Shown here: positions 16,203 to 25,655 of the stretch, in pieces
Layout: every line of letters starts with the position of its first letter
Numbering within the stretch: the first letter of the stretch is position 1
Notes under the pieces: model-generated
The model's database searches: none
The model's input: the letters and a program-made list of their open reading frames with translations, nothing else
What the model was told of the DNA's origin: nothing
Position numbers and translations under genes: made by a program
NCBI RefSeq assembly: GCF_002886255.1
Contig: NZ_KZ614149.1
Coordinates: 2,170,001-2,234,000 of the forward strand
Source of the DNA: Alteribacillus bidgolensis
GTDB taxonomy: Bacteria; Bacillota; Bacilli; Bacillales; Marinococcaceae
Direction: 5' to 3'
DNA length: 64,000 nt

Positions 16203-17366
16203 TTATATATTATCATAAGCATTTTTTAAACGACGCAGGCCTTCATCAACATTTTCACGAGGACAGGCAACATTAATTCGTGCAAAACCTGCTCCCTCAT
16301 CTCCAAAGATATGCCCGTCACTTAGCGCGAGCTTCCCTTCTTCTCTCAACCATGATTGCAGCTTAGAGGATTCCATGTTTAAATTTCTCATATCCACCCA
16401 GACCAAATATGTTCCTTCAGGTTTAATTACTTTCATTTCTGGAATGTTGGATTCTATATATTCTTTCACATATTGGACGTTTTCTCTAACATATTCCAGC
16501 AGCTTTTCAAGCCACGCTTCTCCTTCACGATAAGCTGCTTCGGCAGCCACTGTTGCAAATGGATTGTCTATTTCTACAAACTGCCGCTGCAAATGAGCTT
16601 CATATGCTTTTTGAGAAGCTTTCTTTTCAAAAACAACATAAGACAATTGCAATGCAGCAAGGTTAAATGTTTTACTTGGAGCCATGCACGTTATTGTTTC
16701 TACATTCCTGTCTGCTGCAACTTTAGCAAAAGGTATATGTTTTCCTTCTAAGACAAGGTCGGCATGAATTTCATCAGATACTACAAAAACGCTGTATTTC
16801 TCACACAGCTTGGCGATGCTGTCTAATTCTTCATAAGACCATACTCTTCCTATTGGATTGTGGGGACTGCATAACAATAACATTTTTGCGCCGTCCTGCA
16901 TTTTTTTCTCTAAATCGTCCAAATCAACCGTAAATCCATTATCAGTTTCTTTCAATGGATTGCGCAATAATTTGCGTTCATTATTATTAATAAGAGCATA
17001 AAACGGATAATAAACAGGTGGTTGTATAATGACTCCATCATCTTTATTTGTAAAAGTTTGAATTAAGTGGCTGATCGCTGGTACTACTCCGGGAGTGAAG
17101 ACCAGCTGGTCGTTGTCGCACTCCCAGTCAAAACGCTTTTGTAGCCAGGCTGTGGTGGCCTCTCTCAAGGATTTCGGTCTTCTATGATAACCGAATATGC
17201 CGTGATTGAGTACTTCCTGCATCGCATCTAATACGGGCTGCGGGGCTTGAAAATCCATATCAGCAACCCACATCGGCCATAAGTCGCTCGAACCGTAACG
17301 ATCTGAAACAAAGTCCCACTTCATAGAATTTGTTTTATTTCTATCAATAACCTTTTCAAAATCCAT
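16203..17366 (-). CDS. patB: PatB/MalY-type C-S lyase (cystathionine beta-lyase)
   Basis: The 387-residue fold-type I PLP enzyme has the cofactor lysine in APSKTFNLA near residue 232, DEIHADL near 198 and SPHNPIGRVW near 166. The N-terminal signature RYGSSDLWPMWVADMDF is that of the PatB/MalY group. These enzymes cleave cystathionine or cysteine conjugates and can also transaminate. GGGAGGATG precedes the ATG. Same length as B. subtilis PatB. Single-gene unit. Confidence 0.88.
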   Translation of the reverse strand: MDFEKVIDRNKTNSMKWDFVSDRYGSSDLWPMWVADMDFQAPQPVLDAMQEVLNHGIFGYHRRPKSLREATTAWLQKRFDWECDNDQLVFTPGVVPAISHLIQTFTNKDDGVIIQPPVYYPFYALINNNERKLLRNPLKETDNGFTVDLDDLEKKMQDGAKMLLLCSPHNPIGRVWSYEELDSIAKLCEKYSVFVVSDEIHADLVLEGKHIPFAKVAADRNVETITCMAPSKTFNLAALQLSYVVFEKKASQKAYEAHLQRQFVEIDNPFATVAAEAAYREGEAWLEKLLEYVRENVQYVKEYIESNIPEMKVIKPEGTYLVWVDMRNLNMESSKLQSWLREEGKLALSDGHIFGDEGAGFARINVACPRENVDEGLRRLKNAYDNI

Positions 17367-18039
17367 AACTGCATCCTCCCTGCTGCTTTCAATATATCTT
17401 CTTCTATTATTGTAAAAACAATAAAAAGTCTTTTCGTATAAGTTTGCGCTTTTTTTGTGTATTTTTCAAGTTTTTCCTTCTAAGACGTAAAAATGCATCC
17501 CGCGTCTTTCATGTTTATCTGGTACACATCAAAATATATCTAATGGCTAAGCTAAATATGTAAAGACTTTATTTGATTTTGAATCAATAAGAGTGATGGC
17601 ATCACTATTTTTTAACGGTTTCTCCGTTCAACCAAGTTTCACGAATAACAATTTGTATACAAGCTTTTTACAGAACTTTAAATTGGTAACATTTTACAGT
17701 TGGCAAAATAAGCTCTAATGTCATTAAAAATCCTTTATAAAAGAGGAGATCCAATAACTCCCCTCACCTCATACATTGTAAATAAGTGCTTATAGTCTAA
17801 TGCTTTTATATCATCTGTTCATTTCACTAATAACAAAAAAATGTGCGCTAAAAACCACAATTATTCCTATAAGAATATTCTGACGCTGAGGTTGCCAATT
17901 AAAACTATTTCGTATACAATAAAAAATAGAAACCAGTAAATTCCTTTTTAACAGAGTCTTATGGCCCATATTAGTGTGTGAAATTAGTACTATTTACATG
18001 TATTTGACAAAGACAAAAGTTGAGTAAAGGAGAGCACCT
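17367..18039. other. AT-rich intergenic region upstream of sda
   Basis: About 670 bases with no convincing gene on either strand. It should hold the patB promoter and the sda promoter. I looked for DnaA boxes (TTATNCACA), which precede sda in B. subtilis, and found none matching closely. Confidence 0.6.
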
Positions 18040-18201
18040 ATGCATTACATTAGTGACGGGGTGTTGATGGAAGCATATGAAAAAGCAGTAGAATTAAATT
18101 TGGATGGAGAATTTATTGAAATTCTTCGCTCTGAAATGATCCGCCGAGGACTTGCTTTACCATCTTCTGCCCAATATGATTATGTACAAGCAGGTAGATA
18201 A
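18040..18201 (+). CDS. sda: Sda, checkpoint inhibitor of sporulation histidine kinases
   Basis: A 53-codon frame reads MHYISDGVLMEAYEKAVELN followed by LDGEFIEILRSEMIRRGL, which matches the Sda helical hairpin ([20 protein letters not shown]… in B. subtilis). Sda blocks KinA autophosphorylation when replication is disturbed. AAAGGAG precedes the ATG. The C-terminal tail (PSSAQYDYVQAGR) differs from B. subtilis in sequence. Its TAA overlaps the ATG of a 34-codon frame downstream, and a terminator follows at 18365. Confidence 0.88.
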   Translation: MHYISDGVLMEAYEKAVELNLDGEFIEILRSEMIRRGLALPSSAQYDYVQAGR

Positions 18202-18305
18202 TGTATTTAACAGTGAAAGCCATTTTTGAAATGTTACAAATAAAAGAAGATGTTCATCGCCTATCTATTCTCCGGACAGCACAGGAGCGTCTATTTAATA
18301 TGTGA
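18201..18305 (+). CDS. Candidate 34-residue protein coupled to sda
   Basis: An ATG overlaps the sda stop (TAATG) and opens a frame starting MYLTVKAIFEMLQIKEDVHR, ending in AQERLFNM. The product would be a single amphipathic helix. The stop/start overlap and shared terminator suggest translational coupling, with AGGTAG as a weak ribosome site. The frame is short enough to be chance. I do not recognise it. Confidence 0.4.
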   Translation: MYLTVKAIFEMLQIKEDVHRLSILRTAQERLFNM

Positions 18306-18364
18306 ATAAACCCTTAGATGATGCAGCGAACAGACATGAGAAATTTTAGCGATGATTACAAATG

Positions 18365-18394
18365 GAACTTAGGGGACTCCTAAGTTCTTTTTTT
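18365..18394 (+). terminator. Terminator of the sda transcript
   Basis: GAACTTAGG (18365–18373) pairs perfectly with CCTAAGTTC (18379–18387), followed by T7. Confidence 0.93.
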
Positions 18395-18408
18395 CGTCAA
18401 AACATTTA

Positions 18409-18579
18409 TTAACCTAATCTCCTTACAAAAAGGCTTACACCTTCCCCTTTTCGATTTCTCATACTCTCAAACGTATTAACTCCAATATTGATAAACCGAA
18501 AAGTCCAATTATCCTTTACAAACTCGACTCTAAAATCTTTTTCTTCTTTCTTTTTCTCTTCCCCTTTCCTGTAAGTCAT
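18409..18579 (-). pseudogene. Possible gene remnant, 56-codon open frame
   Basis: A frame from ATG 18579 gives a basic/acidic N-terminus (MTYRKGEEKKKEEKD) and a beta-like tail ending in LFVRRLG. A stop lies two codons upstream, and no ribosome site is present. An overlapping frame just upstream (MLVTRFIISFLYYIRQLSDD) encodes a membrane-like segment. Together they look like the broken halves of a small membrane-anchored protein, but this is weakly supported. Confidence 0.25.
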
Positions 18580-19296
18580 CACTTAATTGTCTTATATAAT
18601 ATAGAAAAGAAATAATAAATCTAGTAACAAGCATCAATATTATAATTAATTTGGGATCCAAATGATGCTGTTCATTAAAACTCTCTCCCTATACCATAGA
18701 AATTGCCTTTTAGGACTCTACCGCTCTTTTTTCTGAATGAGACAAAAGTTAAGAAGAAATTAATCTAATACGATCTAAAACGATCTCAAGCATTATAACG
18801 CTTAAAATAATAAATACCTCTGTTTTCTCGAAAACAGTTTCTTTCACAACAATTGTGATAATTAAGTGACAAATTTTATTATAAAACTATCATACTACTA
18901 ATTTTGATTTTTTTCGATATTTTTTCTCAATTATTTAAATAATTTTTTAAAACTTTATATCTGTTTAAATGGACTACTGAAAATTTAAGCTAAAATTATT
19001 GCCAGGCCGTTATATCATTTCTTCATCATCCATTCGTTTTTAAATTCTCCTTCGGCATGTTATAACCCTCAGTAAACATATTGGGTTTTAATGATATTTA
19101 TATTAAAGGAGGTTTTTTCTTTAATATCCATATGCCGAGGCTGGGTAAAAAGTAAACACGAAATTCTTACAGGGAATTTTGGTCTTTACCTCATGAATAA
19201 TAAATACAGCCAGGACTTTATCCAAATACATCTGCCAAATTTTAATACCTCCTAAAGGAGATGAAAGTAATCGCAAGAGATAAGTAACAGGATTTG
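18580..19296. other. AT-rich non-coding stretch
   Basis: No gene is supported in these roughly 700 bases. Composition is very AT-rich with many stops in all frames, consistent with decayed DNA between sda and the nitroreductase gene. Confidence 0.55.
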
Positions 19297-19458
19297 TTAA
19301 TGCTCCTCAGCATTTTGTATAAAATTTATTATCACCTGCTGCAATGGTTCCGGATCACCCATTAACTTTATTTCATAATTTCTGCGGTAAACTTGAATAC
19401 CCTTTTCCTCCAGCTCCCAGTGAAATAACGTGATCGAGTAGCTCCGTTAGTTTTTTTT
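19297..19458 (-). pseudogene. Histidine-kinase fragment (part of the ATPase domain)
   Basis: Reading ends in GDPEPLQQVIINFIQNAEEH then stop. D-P-x-x-L-x-Q-V-x-x-N-x-x-x-N-A is the start of the HATPase_c N-box of sporulation-type histidine kinases. The upstream FHWELEEKGIQVYRRNYEI is the usual preceding strand/helix. The fragment lacks the H-box, G boxes and a start codon, so it is a remnant. Confidence 0.6.
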
Positions 19459-19463
19459 ATTAA

Positions 19464-19625
19464 TTATTTTTCTTTTTCTAAGAGTTCAATGATTCTATCA
19501 AGCTTTTCCTCAATTTTATTAGAGCTTTTATATTTTAGTTGAATTTATTATCATCCTCCTAATAAAAAGGGTATCAGAATGAACATTACAGCTGAAAAAA
19601 TAATATCTCCATAATAAAAAGACAT
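19464..19625 (-). pseudogene. Broken small membrane protein, DUF4083-like
   Basis: One frame reads MSFYYGDIIFSAVMFILIPF, a membrane span, then LLGG and three successive stops (TGA TAA TAA). It resumes in the same frame with KIEEKLDRIIELLEKEK. A span followed by an IEEKLDRIIELLEK tail is the layout of DUF4083 proteins. Alternatively the tail could be translated alone from a non-AUG codon after GGAGG. Confidence 0.45.
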
Positions 19626-19764
19626 ATACCCCCAAATCCAAAATGATATAAATTCCTTCACTTTTTTCCATTTTTCATTTTAACATTAATCCCCAAAAAC
19701 ATAAGAATCAAGAATATGGATCGATTGTAGATTAGCGTTGTTCGGTTTAAACCAAACTTTTTTT

Positions 19765-19812
19765 CTGTAAAAAAAGTACTCATCAATCATTTATTCTACT
19801 TGATGAGCACTT
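19765..19812 (-). terminator. Terminator-like hairpin, minus strand
   Basis: GTGCTCATCAA and TTGATGAGTAC pair around a 13-base loop and are followed on the minus strand by T7. It may end transcription from the nitroreductase gene, 260 bases upstream. Confidence 0.6.
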
Positions 19813-20072
19813 CCTCATATCTTGATATCATTTTTATACCAGCTATCTCGAATCCAAGAACAACTAGTTCATCTTACTTATATTAAATCTTTCTATTGTT
19901 TTAGCTTAAGTAGATTTATAACTGAGAGCTAACTCGTTTATTTTAAGCAATAACAGCATAATTATTGATTAACCAAAAGTAACGGTACTTTGAAAATCAT
20001 GACAAACCCTTTTCCTATACTTCCGTTTTACACATCGGAGTTTTCTTTTCTTATATTAAGGGACTTATAAAA

Positions 20073-20639
20073 CTAAAGCCATACTGTTTTGTCTTTAAAG
20101 GAAGTTCTTTTTTTCTCTTTTTTGTCTTTCAATTCCTTTTCATCTGGATAACCTAAACAAATCGTTCCAATCACCTTCTTACCTTCAGGGGCCCCTATAA
20201 ACTCATACGACCGATTATCATGGACAAGTCCTACTCCTCTCGTTCTCCAAACAAATCCAAGGTCTAATTCCTGGGCGGCTAACCACATGGAGTGGATGGC
20301 ACAGCTCACAGCGTATTCATTGTCCTTTGTATCAGCTTCTGTTGAGGCAATATCAGAAGTCACTATAATCATAACCGGAGTTTTTCTTACAGCTGCCAAA
20401 GAACTTTCTACTAATTTCGGTTTCGTCGGAAAACGCTCTTGTAAATACTCATAGGTTACTTCTTCATATCTTTTTTTTGCTTCCCCTTGTATAACAAAGA
20501 AACTCCAAGGCTCTCTCATACGATCATTGGGAGCAAGCGTCGCTGCTTTCAGCAATTGTTCTATCTTTTCTTGTTCGATTTCCCGAGGTTCGAAGCTTCG
20601 AATAGCTCTTCTAGCTTGCAATGCCTCTATGATACTCAT
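20073..20639 (-). CDS. Nitroreductase-family flavoprotein (YdjA-like)
   Basis: The 188-residue protein has the FMN-binding start RRAIRSFEPREIE (residues about 10–22), the APNDRMREPWSFFVI core and the late GTICLGYPDE segment of small nitroreductases. Likely NAD(P)H-dependent reductase of unknown substrate. ATG 20639 follows AAAGGAGAGG; an upstream ATG at 20678 lies before that ribosome site. It follows the metal/peptide ABC operon by about 150 bases and may be co-transcribed. It lacks obvious BluB features, so I do not assign a B12-lower-ligand role. Confidence 0.78.
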   Translation of the reverse strand: MSIIEALQARRAIRSFEPREIEQEKIEQLLKAATLAPNDRMREPWSFFVIQGEAKKRYEEVTYEYLQERFPTKPKLVESSLAAVRKTPVMIIVTSDIASTEADTKDNEYAVSCAIHSMWLAAQELDLGFVWRTRGVGLVHDNRSYEFIGAPEGKKVIGTICLGYPDEKELKDKKEKKRTSFKDKTVWL

Positions 20640-20786
20640 TTCATACCTCTCCTTTTTTTGTACATTATAGATCATCATCTTCTTTTTTTAGCCGTAATGA
20701 TTTATTCAAGTTTTTTTGAACATTAGAAAACGCGCTGTTTTTCGTAAGTTTATCTCCGTTTTATCGCAGCTGCGCTTTTAAATTGT

Positions 20787-21587
20787 TTAACTTTCTTGGG
20801 CTATTTTAATTTCTGTTTCCTCAGATGTTTCTAACAATAAGCGTGAGTATGGGTGCGTCAGCTGACTAATTTTCCATTCTTCAAAGATATCTATGATTTC
20901 CCCTTCATACATTACCGCAACCCGTTGACAAAATTCTTTCAATGTTTCTATATCATGAGTGATGAATAAATAAGCCACATTCTCTTGTGCTTGAATGTAC
21001 TTTAACCGGTTAAGGATGGATTGCTGAGCCTCTTGATCGATACTTGCAATTGATTCATCGAAAATGATAACGTCGGGCTTGACGGCAAGAGCTCGAGCGA
21101 TACAAACTCGCTGCTTTTGCCCGCCGCTCAGCTGATAGGGACGTCGATCTAACAGATTTTTATCTATACCGGCCATTTCCATTAGCTGCAAGCATGTTGC
21201 TTCCCGTTTTATGTTTTCACCGGGAAAAAAATTAAGAAGCGGCTCTTGGATAATTTCTCGAACGCTCATTTTAGGGTGAAGTGCTGAATGTGAGTCTTGC
21301 AGCACAAGCTGCATTCGTTTAAAAACTTCCAAGTCTTTCATTTGTCTAATTGAGCAGCCGTTTAGAAGAATATCACCTTTAGTAACAGGTACTAGGTTCA
21401 TGATTAGTTTTGCCAGCGTGCTTTTCCCACTGCCGCTTTCCCCGACAACCCCAAGACACTCTCCTTGATTCAATTGAAGTGACACCTGCTTTACTGCCTG
21501 AAACCGCCCTGCTTTTTTCCACCATAAGTGCTTTCTTGGCCTAAATGGAAATTCCTTTGTCACTTGAACGAGTTCTAGCAGGCTCAT
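20787..21587 (-). CDS. Ni/Co/peptide-type ABC transporter ATP-binding protein, second (NikE/DppF-like)
   Basis: The 266-residue ATPase has Walker A GESGSGKST near residue 51, signature LSGGQKQR, Walker B VIIFDESIASID and the H-loop FITHD. The Walker B/D-loop (DESIASID) departs from the usual DEPTSALD. The C-terminal HPYSRLLLE is the usual end of oligopeptide/nickel-type ATPases. Its ATG overlaps the stop of the preceding ATPase gene by four bases. Last transporter gene of the cobalamin-riboswitch operon. Confidence 0.88.
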   Translation of the reverse strand: MSLLELVQVTKEFPFRPRKHLWWKKAGRFQAVKQVSLQLNQGECLGVVGESGSGKSTLAKLIMNLVPVTKGDILLNGCSIRQMKDLEVFKRMQLVLQDSHSALHPKMSVREIIQEPLLNFFPGENIKREATCLQLMEMAGIDKNLLDRRPYQLSGGQKQRVCIARALAVKPDVIIFDESIASIDQEAQQSILNRLKYIQAQENVAYLFITHDIETLKEFCQRVAVMYEGEIIDIFEEWKISQLTHPYSRLLLETSEETEIKIAQES

Positions 21588-22300
21588 GATGTCACCCCTT
21601 CTATACGCATTTCTAGTATACGGTCTGCATACTTCCTCACGCTCTTTTGATCATGAGAAATGAGCAAAACAGTCAGTGAATAGTCGTACTGAAGCTTCTT
21701 TATTAGCGACAATACCTTTTCTCTGTTAATAATATCAAGAGAGGTAGTTGGTTCGTCAGCAATAATGACTTTTGGTTCAAGACTCAGCATCATGGCCAGT
21801 AGTACCCGCTGTCTCATCCCACCGCTTAATTCAAACGGATAGGTCCGTAAAATATGGGCAGGATCGCTAAATCCCACTTCATGAAGAAAGGTATGGAGCC
21901 GTAATAGAATGTCTTTTCGGTTCCATTTTCGTTTTTGGCAGATCGTTTCTGCCATTTGCTTTTTAATTGTGCGGATCGGATTTAAGCCATTCAGCGAATC
22001 TTGAATTAAAAGCGCAATCTCATGACGACGAAGCCGTTTCCACTGTCTATCATTAAACGGAACTACGTTTTGCTGCTGATACATAATCTTCCCGCCCGTT
22101 ACATCTAGCCTTTTTCCGAGCAGACCAACGATCGCCTGTGCTGTTAAGCTTTTTCCGCATCCGCTTGGTCCGGTGAGTGCGACCATCTCACCAGCCTGAA
22201 TTTGAAATGAAACATCGCGCACCAGTGGTTGAAACTCACCATCTTTGTAATGAGAAATCTCGAGCTGATCTACTTGCAGTAGTGGATGGAGGTGGAACAT
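21584..22300 (-). CDS. Ni/Co/peptide-type ABC transporter ATP-binding protein, first (NikD/DppD-like)
   Basis: The 238-residue ATPase has Walker A GPSGCGKS (near residue 39), signature LSGGMRQR, Walker B VIIADEPTTSLD and H-loop LISHD. It is shorter than most DppD proteins because it lacks the C-terminal extension that can hold an Fe-S-like cysteine cluster in some OppD/DppD proteins. It starts eight bases after the permease stop and overlaps the next gene by four bases. Confidence 0.9.
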   Translation of the reverse strand: MFHLHPLLQVDQLEISHYKDGEFQPLVRDVSFQIQAGEMVALTGPSGCGKSLTAQAIVGLLGKRLDVTGGKIMYQQQNVVPFNDRQWKRLRRHEIALLIQDSLNGLNPIRTIKKQMAETICQKRKWNRKDILLRLHTFLHEVGFSDPAHILRTYPFELSGGMRQRVLLAMMLSLEPKVIIADEPTTSLDIINREKVLSLIKKLQYDYSLTVLLISHDQKSVRKYADRILEMRIEGVTS

Positions 22301-22307
22301 ATTTTAA

Positions 22308-23132
22308 CTACCCCTCTTTCATAACCGGTTCATTAAATCGGTCGCTTATGAGCTGGCAGGCAAGCACAAACATAACGACAACCATTCCTGGAAAAATCAT
22401 GACGTGAGGTGCTACTTGAAAGTATCCGGTCGCATCCTGCAGCATCACGCCCCACTCCGGAGTCGGCGGCTGCACACCTACGCCTAAAAAAGAAAGCCCT
22501 GCAATCAAGAGTACGATTCTGCCTAAATCAAGAGCTGCAAACACCAATACCCTCGACAAAATTTGCGGCAGTATGTACCGAGAAAGAATGCGAATATGAG
22601 AATTTCCCGTCATTCTCGCATACAAGATATAGTCTTCCTGTCTCTCTTTTATCACTAAGCTGCGAATAAACCGAACATAGTCTGCCCAGCGTACCATTAC
22701 AATGGCAATAATCATGTTTATAAAACTAGGCCCAAGCATTCCGACAATCGCAATGGTCAATACAAAATCCGGTATTGCTAACATACCGTCGATCATTCGC
22801 ATGATAATATGATCCGTATTTCCCCGAATGTATCCCGAAATAAGAGCAATGGGGATACTGATGGCCGCCGTGATAAGTAAGATACAAAAAGCAGATATGA
22901 CTGTGACGCGGATCCCATATATGATTCGGGAGAGCACACAACGCCCGAGGTGATCGGTGCCAAACGGATAGGTAAGTCCAGGGGATGACAATCGGTTAGA
23001 CGTATCCACGGCAAGCGGATCATGAGGGGCAATCCAAGGAGCAAACAGGCCTGTTAACAAAATGAAAAGAATCCCTAAAGCTCCTAGCCACAGGCTGCTG
23101 CCCTTCAGTTCTGAGATTTTTCGGTGAAACAT
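22308..23132 (-). CDS. Ni/Co/peptide-type ABC permease, second (NikC/DppC-like)
   Basis: The 274-residue permease has the typical DppC N-terminus (GLFAPWIAPHDP … YPFGTDHLGRCVLSRIIYG), about six spans and the EAA-loop region ending RYILPQILSRVLV. Start chosen at ATG 23132 after GTGAGGGGG; an in-frame ATG at 23171 would overlap the upstream permease gene. It forms the channel with the NikB-like protein. Confidence 0.9.
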   Translation of the reverse strand: MFHRKISELKGSSLWLGALGILFILLTGLFAPWIAPHDPLAVDTSNRLSSPGLTYPFGTDHLGRCVLSRIIYGIRVTVISAFCILLITAAISIPIALISGYIRGNTDHIIMRMIDGMLAIPDFVLTIAIVGMLGPSFINMIIAIVMVRWADYVRFIRSLVIKERQEDYILYARMTGNSHIRILSRYILPQILSRVLVFAALDLGRIVLLIAGLSFLGVGVQPPTPEWGVMLQDATGYFQVAPHVMIFPGMVVVMFVLACQLISDRFNEPVMKEG

Positions 23133-23148
23133 CTCAAAATCCCCCTCA

Positions 23149-24081
23149 CTACGTTCGCAAACGTGGATCAATAATAAAAAATATTAGATCAACCAGAATA
23201 TGAATCGAAACAAACAAAATCGAGGCAAAAATCACGTATCCTTGAATAACAGGATAATCTCTGGCATTTATCGCTTCAATGATATAGCTTCCAAGACCCG
23301 GCCAGTTAAATATTGTCTCAACGATGATGCTTCCACCTAGCATGAAGGCAAAATTTGTACCGAGCATAGTCACAATCGGCATACTCGCGTGTTTAAACAC
23401 TTGAAACATCAGAATATGACTTTTCGACAATCCGCGGGCCATTGAAGCTTTGACGAAGTTTTGATTAAACATTTCTAGCATGTTTTTCCGCAAAACCCGG
23501 GCGTAAACTGCTCCTATCCCTAGACCGAGCGTCAAAGACGGCAAGACGAGATGTTCCCACTCCCCTCGCCCCATTGTCGGAAACCATCCCTGCTTAACGG
23601 AAAAAAAATAAATCATCAATAAAGCAAGCCAGAATGAAGGGACAGCTGCCCCGATAATAGCTAGAACTCTTCCCGTTCGATCAATCCACCCGTTTGAAAA
23701 AACAGCTGTTAACACCCCGAGCCCCACTGTAACCGCCAGCATAACCAGCAGTCCCGCTGCCGCTAGTTCAACCGTGGCGGGAAACCTGCTGAGTAACTCT
23801 GTGATGACCGGTTCATTTGACACGTAAGAGTCACCCCATTGCCAAGTAAAAACGTTCATAAGCCACTGGCCGTATTGTACCCATAGTGGTGCTGTCAGCC
23901 CTAGATCTTCTCTAAGTGCATCTATTGCAGTTTCGGAAACGGGCATATCATTGGCATGGAGTAAAATATAAGCGGGATCACCAGGTGTGAGACGCAGCAA
24001 AAGAAACGTAAGCGTTGATACCGTAAACACCACAATTATAAGTTGTAAAAACCGATCTCCTAAAAAGTATATAAGTCTCAT
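23149..24081 (-). CDS. Ni/Co/peptide-type ABC permease, first (NikB/DppB-like)
   Basis: The 310-residue permease shows the DppB N-terminus (LTFLLLRLTPGDPAYILL), about six spans and the C-terminal FNWPGLGSYIIEAINARDYPVIQG typical of the family. It lies 12 bases downstream of the binding-protein gene and 16 bases upstream of the second permease, so all five genes are one operon. Confidence 0.92.
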   Translation of the reverse strand: MRLIYFLGDRFLQLIIVVFTVSTLTFLLLRLTPGDPAYILLHANDMPVSETAIDALREDLGLTAPLWVQYGQWLMNVFTWQWGDSYVSNEPVITELLSRFPATVELAAAGLLVMLAVTVGLGVLTAVFSNGWIDRTGRVLAIIGAAVPSFWLALLMIYFFSVKQGWFPTMGRGEWEHLVLPSLTLGLGIGAVYARVLRKNMLEMFNQNFVKASMARGLSKSHILMFQVFKHASMPIVTMLGTNFAFMLGGSIIVETIFNWPGLGSYIIEAINARDYPVIQGYVIFASILFVSIHILVDLIFFIIDPRLRT

Positions 24082-24093
24082 TGCACTCAGTCA

Positions 24094-25635
24094 TTACTCC
24101 AAGTCAATCAAAGGATGAATGTAATAGTATTCAATAGGGTGTGGGGTAAATTCTTTCACTTCACTTCTAGCCGCAAAGACTGTATCTGGATAGACAATAA
24201 ACGACTGTGGCAGATCCTCATTTAACTGCTCCTGCATTCTCACAGCCAATTCATTACGCTTATCAACGTCTGTCGTTCGGTTGATTTCCTCAATCATCCT
24301 ATCCATATCCTCTGATTCGTAGCTGCTCACATTTGATGAGCTCGACGAATGGTAAAAGATATTCTGGAAATATTGGGGGTCACCAGTATGAGTAGTCAAC
24401 ATGCTGTACATGGCGATGTCCCACTTTTCTGAAGAAAGAGCCTCATCAATGTTCTCCACTTGCCTCAAATGGACAGATATACCTTGGTCCAATAGTTCAT
24501 TTTGTATAATTTCCCCCATAACCGTCAGCTCTGGCCGCTGTGGAAAGGTAAGCATAGTCAATTCAACAGTCTCCCCTTCTTTTTCCCACAAGCCTGATTC
24601 GTTTTTATTCCAATCAGATTTTTTCATGATTTCTTCTATGGATTGTGTTTCTTCTTCTGCCACTTCTCCAAATGGCAGAACGTCAGCAAACGGGCTATTG
24701 GCCGCTGTTCCTTTCCCCATCATGACTGACTGCACAATATCCTCTTTTGGAATCGAAGCATTGACGGCCTTTCGATGAGACAAATCCTTAAAAAACGGTG
24801 ACTTCAGGTTATACAGCATCATGTGAGTACGAAGCGATGGCGTGGTTAACACTTCTATATCATCGTCGTTTTCTAATACCGGGAGATTATCTATCGGAAT
24901 ATCGGTGGCTGCATGTACTTCGCCGGATTGCAAGGCCATTAACCGCGTTTCTCCCTCTGAAATAAAACGAATTTCAATTTCGGATAGCAGTGCCTGCTTT
25001 CCCCAGTATTCGTCAAATCGCTCGACAATCAGTGACTCATCCTGATGAAACTCTTTTACCTGGAAAGCACCAGTAAGCGACGGAGAGGTAGTATCGTCTT
25101 TCATCGTAGAAACATCAGCAATGATGGTGGAGGGGTCAGCTAGATGCGGGATTAAAGCAGCGTTCGGCTCTTTTGTCACCATCTTCAGCGTATTATCATC
25201 CACCACTTCGATCGTTTCTAACTGAAGCAAATCGACCGTTTTTTGGTTGATGTCTAACGAGCGTTCCAGGGAAGCCTTCACGTTTTCGGCGTTCATTTTC
25301 TTTCCGTTATGGAAGGTGACGTTTTCTTGCAATTCGAAAATCCACGTGTTTTCATCTTCCTGTTCCCAATCTTTTGCCAGCCACGGCGACGGCTCAAGAT
25401 TTTCATCTAATCGTACAAGGGTTTCAGCAATACCAGCCCTCATGACTTCCCAGCTTTCCCTTCCGTGAGGGTCCAGGTTTGCCGGGCTCCATGTAAACGC
25501 CACAGTAAACCTCTCATCATTCGTTGCTGCCTTTTCATTAGAGCCGTTTTTTTCCTCAGAAACAGAATCGTTTTGGCAAGCCGTCATAAACAGAAGGCTA
25601 ATCACAATAAAAATAAAATTCCATGCATTTTTCAT
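24094..25635 (-). CDS. Ni/Co/peptide-type ABC substrate-binding lipoprotein (NikA/CntA-like)
   Basis: The 513-residue protein has a lipoprotein signal ending in LLFMTAC and the family-5 binding-protein signature (LVRLDENLEPSPWLAKDWEQ … FELQENVTFHNGKKMNAENVKASLER). Family 5 includes nickel-, cobalt–metallophore- and peptide-binding proteins. Control by a cobalamin riboswitch points to cobalt or a cobalt chelate as ligand; that is inference. Start set at ATG 25635 after AAAAAGGAG. First gene of the five-gene transporter operon; no metallophore synthesis genes are nearby. Confidence 0.85.
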   Translation of the reverse strand: MKNAWNFIFIVISLLFMTACQNDSVSEEKNGSNEKAATNDERFTVAFTWSPANLDPHGRESWEVMRAGIAETLVRLDENLEPSPWLAKDWEQEDENTWIFELQENVTFHNGKKMNAENVKASLERSLDINQKTVDLLQLETIEVVDDNTLKMVTKEPNAALIPHLADPSTIIADVSTMKDDTTSPSLTGAFQVKEFHQDESLIVERFDEYWGKQALLSEIEIRFISEGETRLMALQSGEVHAATDIPIDNLPVLENDDDIEVLTTPSLRTHMMLYNLKSPFFKDLSHRKAVNASIPKEDIVQSVMMGKGTAANSPFADVLPFGEVAEEETQSIEEIMKKSDWNKNESGLWEKEGETVELTMLTFPQRPELTVMGEIIQNELLDQGISVHLRQVENIDEALSSEKWDIAMYSMLTTHTGDPQYFQNIFYHSSSSSNVSSYESEDMDRMIEEINRTTDVDKRNELAVRMQEQLNEDLPQSFIVYPDTVFAARSEVKEFTPHPIEYYYIHPLIDLE

Positions 25636-25655
25636 AATTTGCTCCTTTTTAGACC

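Noticed and set aside
17367..18039. DnaA boxes upstream of sda
   Set aside because: No close match to TTATNCACA was found on either strand by eye.
20073..20639. Nitroreductase as BluB (B12 lower-ligand synthesis), given the B12 riboswitch upstream
   Set aside because: The sequence resembles small YdjA-type nitroreductases and is shorter than BluB; the riboswitch lies 5 kb away before the transporter genes.
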